NCBI GenBank assembly: GCA_004020645.1
Contig: SAQL01000004.1
Span: 124,001-188,000 of the forward strand
Direction: 5' to 3'
Length of the DNA: 64,000 nt
DNA from: Mesorhizobium sp.
GTDB lineage: Bacteria; Pseudomonadota; Alphaproteobacteria; Rhizobiales; Rhizobiaceae
Shown here: piece by piece, positions 62,857-64,000 of the stretch
Layout: every line of letters starts with the position of its first letter
Numbering within the stretch: position 1 is the first letter of the stretch
Position numbers and translations under genes: made by a program
Notes under the pieces: generated by a model
Database searches by the model: none
What the model saw: the letters and a program-made list of their open reading frames with translations, nothing else
Told to the model about the DNA's origin: nothing

Positions 62857-63876
62857 CTAACCTTCTATGGGTTGGTGTATCGCAAACTGTGTCTCGATCT
62901 GCGCTGGCTGGCGTCCGGTCACCCACCAGATCACCGACACCACGATAATGGAGACGTAGCCGTCAACTGCGTAGTGCCATCCGGTATATACCGAACCGTA
63001 CATTATCAGGGCTGCGAAGGTCCAACCGAGAACACCGAGCCAGAGATTGAGAGAAGAAAGCAGATAGGCATTCAGTGTGGCAAAGGCGACGTGCATACTC
63101 GGCATGGCCGAGATGCCTCCGCCAAGGTCTGGCCGGCCGCTCTGGTAAGCCGTCAGAAGATATGCAGCGGGCTCCCGCACCATGTGGCTATAGTCGAGAC
63201 CGTCCATGGCGGCGTTGAGTCCGCTGAAGCGGTCCTCGCCAACAAACTGGTGGTAGTAGATCGGCCCGACCGATGCCAGCGCCAGGGCCAGGACAGTGCC
63301 GAGGATGGATAACGTCAGCGCGGCTGCCCAGAGGTAGCGGACGCGGCCAATCTTGTCCGACCAGAGAGACACGAAAAGCATGGTGCCGAACCACTGGAAA
63401 AACCAAATGACCTCATAGCTGTTGAAGACGACGATCGACCAAATGTTGCTGTCGAGCTTGTGCGTGAGTTCCCACGGCGCTGCCCCGTGCAACCATTCAT
63501 CCAGATCGGCTAACCAGTTGTCCGCATAGAATGGAACGACGGACGGGATGGCCATCTTGTAGGTAGAGAACGCGGTCAAGCTGGCGAAGAAGAACAGCAG
63601 CACCAGCAAACAGCCACGCCAGCGTGCTCGGACCAAATCTACGGCGTAGCGAGTTGGTTTTCCTCGACCATAAATAAGCGCAGCGGAACAGACACCAGCA
63701 ACAAACAAGATCGGAATACCGGCGGCGAACTTCTGAGAATAAACCAGCGTTAGGTGGAAGAAAGACTGTGGACTTATCGCAGACGCGCACATCACGTAGA
63801 TTGCTAGAAAGAACGCAAGGCGCAATGACCATTTTGTCGATGGACTGTAGTCCCCCGCCTCCGCAATTAAGAGCAT
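62857..63876 (-). CDS. PAP2-superfamily membrane protein (inositol-phosphorylceramide-synthase-like)
   Basis: A protein of 339 residues with about eight hydrophobic segments. GGGISAMPSMHVAFATLNA and YTGWHYAVDGYVSIIVVS give the two active-site His-containing motifs of the PAP2_3 group (aureobasidin-resistance/IPC-synthase-like); the first acidic/basic PAP2 motif is not obvious. Members act as lipid phosphatases or phosphotransferases facing the periplasm. The gene starts at ATG 63876, with no close same-strand neighbour, and lies inside a pair of 33-bp direct repeats. Confidence 0.82.
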   Translation of the reverse strand: MLLIAEAGDYSPSTKWSLRLAFFLAIYVMCASAISPQSFFHLTLVYSQKFAAGIPILFVAGVCSAALIYGRGKPTRYAVDLVRARWRGCLLVLLFFFASLTAFSTYKMAIPSVVPFYADNWLADLDEWLHGAAPWELTHKLDSNIWSIVVFNSYEVIWFFQWFGTMLFVSLWSDKIGRVRYLWAAALTLSILGTVLALALASVGPIYYHQFVGEDRFSGLNAAMDGLDYSHMVREPAAYLLTAYQSGRPDLGGGISAMPSMHVAFATLNAYLLSSLNLWLGVLGWTFAALIMYGSVYTGWHYAVDGYVSIIVVSVIWWVTGRQPAQIETQFAIHQPIEG

Positions 63877-63961
63877 ACTAATTTACCAAGGTTCAAATGC
63901 CGAGATCGGTAGCATTATGAATATGATAGCAAAGCAAGCTTACCATGCGGTTACTTCAATG

Positions 63962-63994
63962 CCTGGCTGTCACTCAAAAGATGGCTCCGTTCCG
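63962..63994. repeat. Right copy of the direct repeat, GH32 5' end remnant
   Basis: It matches 62520-62553 except for one missing base, which destroys the start codon. It lies 86 bases before the PAP2 gene start, at the window edge. Confidence 0.85.
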
Positions 63995-64000
63995 CACTGG

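Noticed and set aside
62528..62926. Open frames on both strands between the GH32 and PAP2 genes
   Set aside because: Both overlap known genes at one end, lack good ribosome binding sites and have low-complexity, Arg/Ser-rich translations.

Overview
The window looks like chromosomal DNA of a Rhizobiales alphaproteobacterium, most like Mesorhizobium. This is inferred from high GC, densely packed operons with ATGA-type overlaps, DUF1127 mini-proteins, palindromic intergenic repeats of the rhizobial type, and gene families typical of rhizobia. I saw no rRNA, convincing tRNA, insertion sequence, prophage or CRISPR array.

Layout. 0-2 kb: the end of an unknown gene, a DUF4893 exported protein and a fatty-acid desaturase. 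2.1-7.2 kb (+): a corrinoid/folate methyl-oxidation operon with a small 'virulence factor' family protein, a MetV-like zinc-ribbon protein, MetF, methyl-THF:corrinoid methyltransferase and a RACo-type corrinoid-protein activator. 7.4-12.8 kb: two DUF1127 genes around an esterase and a LysR regulator, a GbdR-like GlxA/AraC regulator and a DUF1194 protein. 12.9-15.5 kb (-): the first dimethylglycine-dehydrogenase-like flavoprotein. 15.7-22.8 kb (-): a polyprenyl-phosphate-sugar locus with HAD-UbiA fusion, DprE1-like oxidase, SMR-type transporter, epimerase, aminotransferase and GT-C-like membrane protein. It resembles the route to the arabinofuranosyl donor DPA. 23-26 kb: a small exported protein and a large mechanosensitive channel. 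26.4-31.6 kb (+): soxBDAG, heterotetrameric sarcosine oxidase. 32.6-40.2 kb (+): an XRE-cupin regulator followed by a tightly overlapped operon, flavoprotein / homocysteine methyltransferase / aminotransferase / flavoprotein. 40.5-41.6 kb: two NAD(P)H oxidoreductases. 41.8-48.8 kb: an ABC importer with a cytosine/creatinine-deaminase-like amidohydrolase and an FAD oxidase, divergent from RidA and creatininase-family genes. 49-54.4 kb: B12 genes cobC, cbiB, cobO, cobP and cbtAB, with a cobalamin riboswitch in front of cbtB. 54.6-58.1 kb: DUF1624 protein, methyltransferase, MerR regulator and MgtE. 58.7-63.9 kb: mannosylfructose-phosphate synthase/phosphatase, a GH32 enzyme and a PAP2-type membrane protein.

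How the parts fit. Much of the window deals with N-methyl groups and one-carbon units. The corrinoid/MetVF operon can take methyl groups from a quaternary amine to methylene-THF. The homocysteine methyltransferase offers a second first step from betaine, the DMGDH-like enzymes and Sox oxidise dimethylglycine and sarcosine, and a creatininase-family protein could feed sarcosine. The B12 genes would supply the cofactor. These links are inferences from gene families and neighbourhood. The substrate methyltransferase (MttB/MtgB family) and its corrinoid protein are not in the window.
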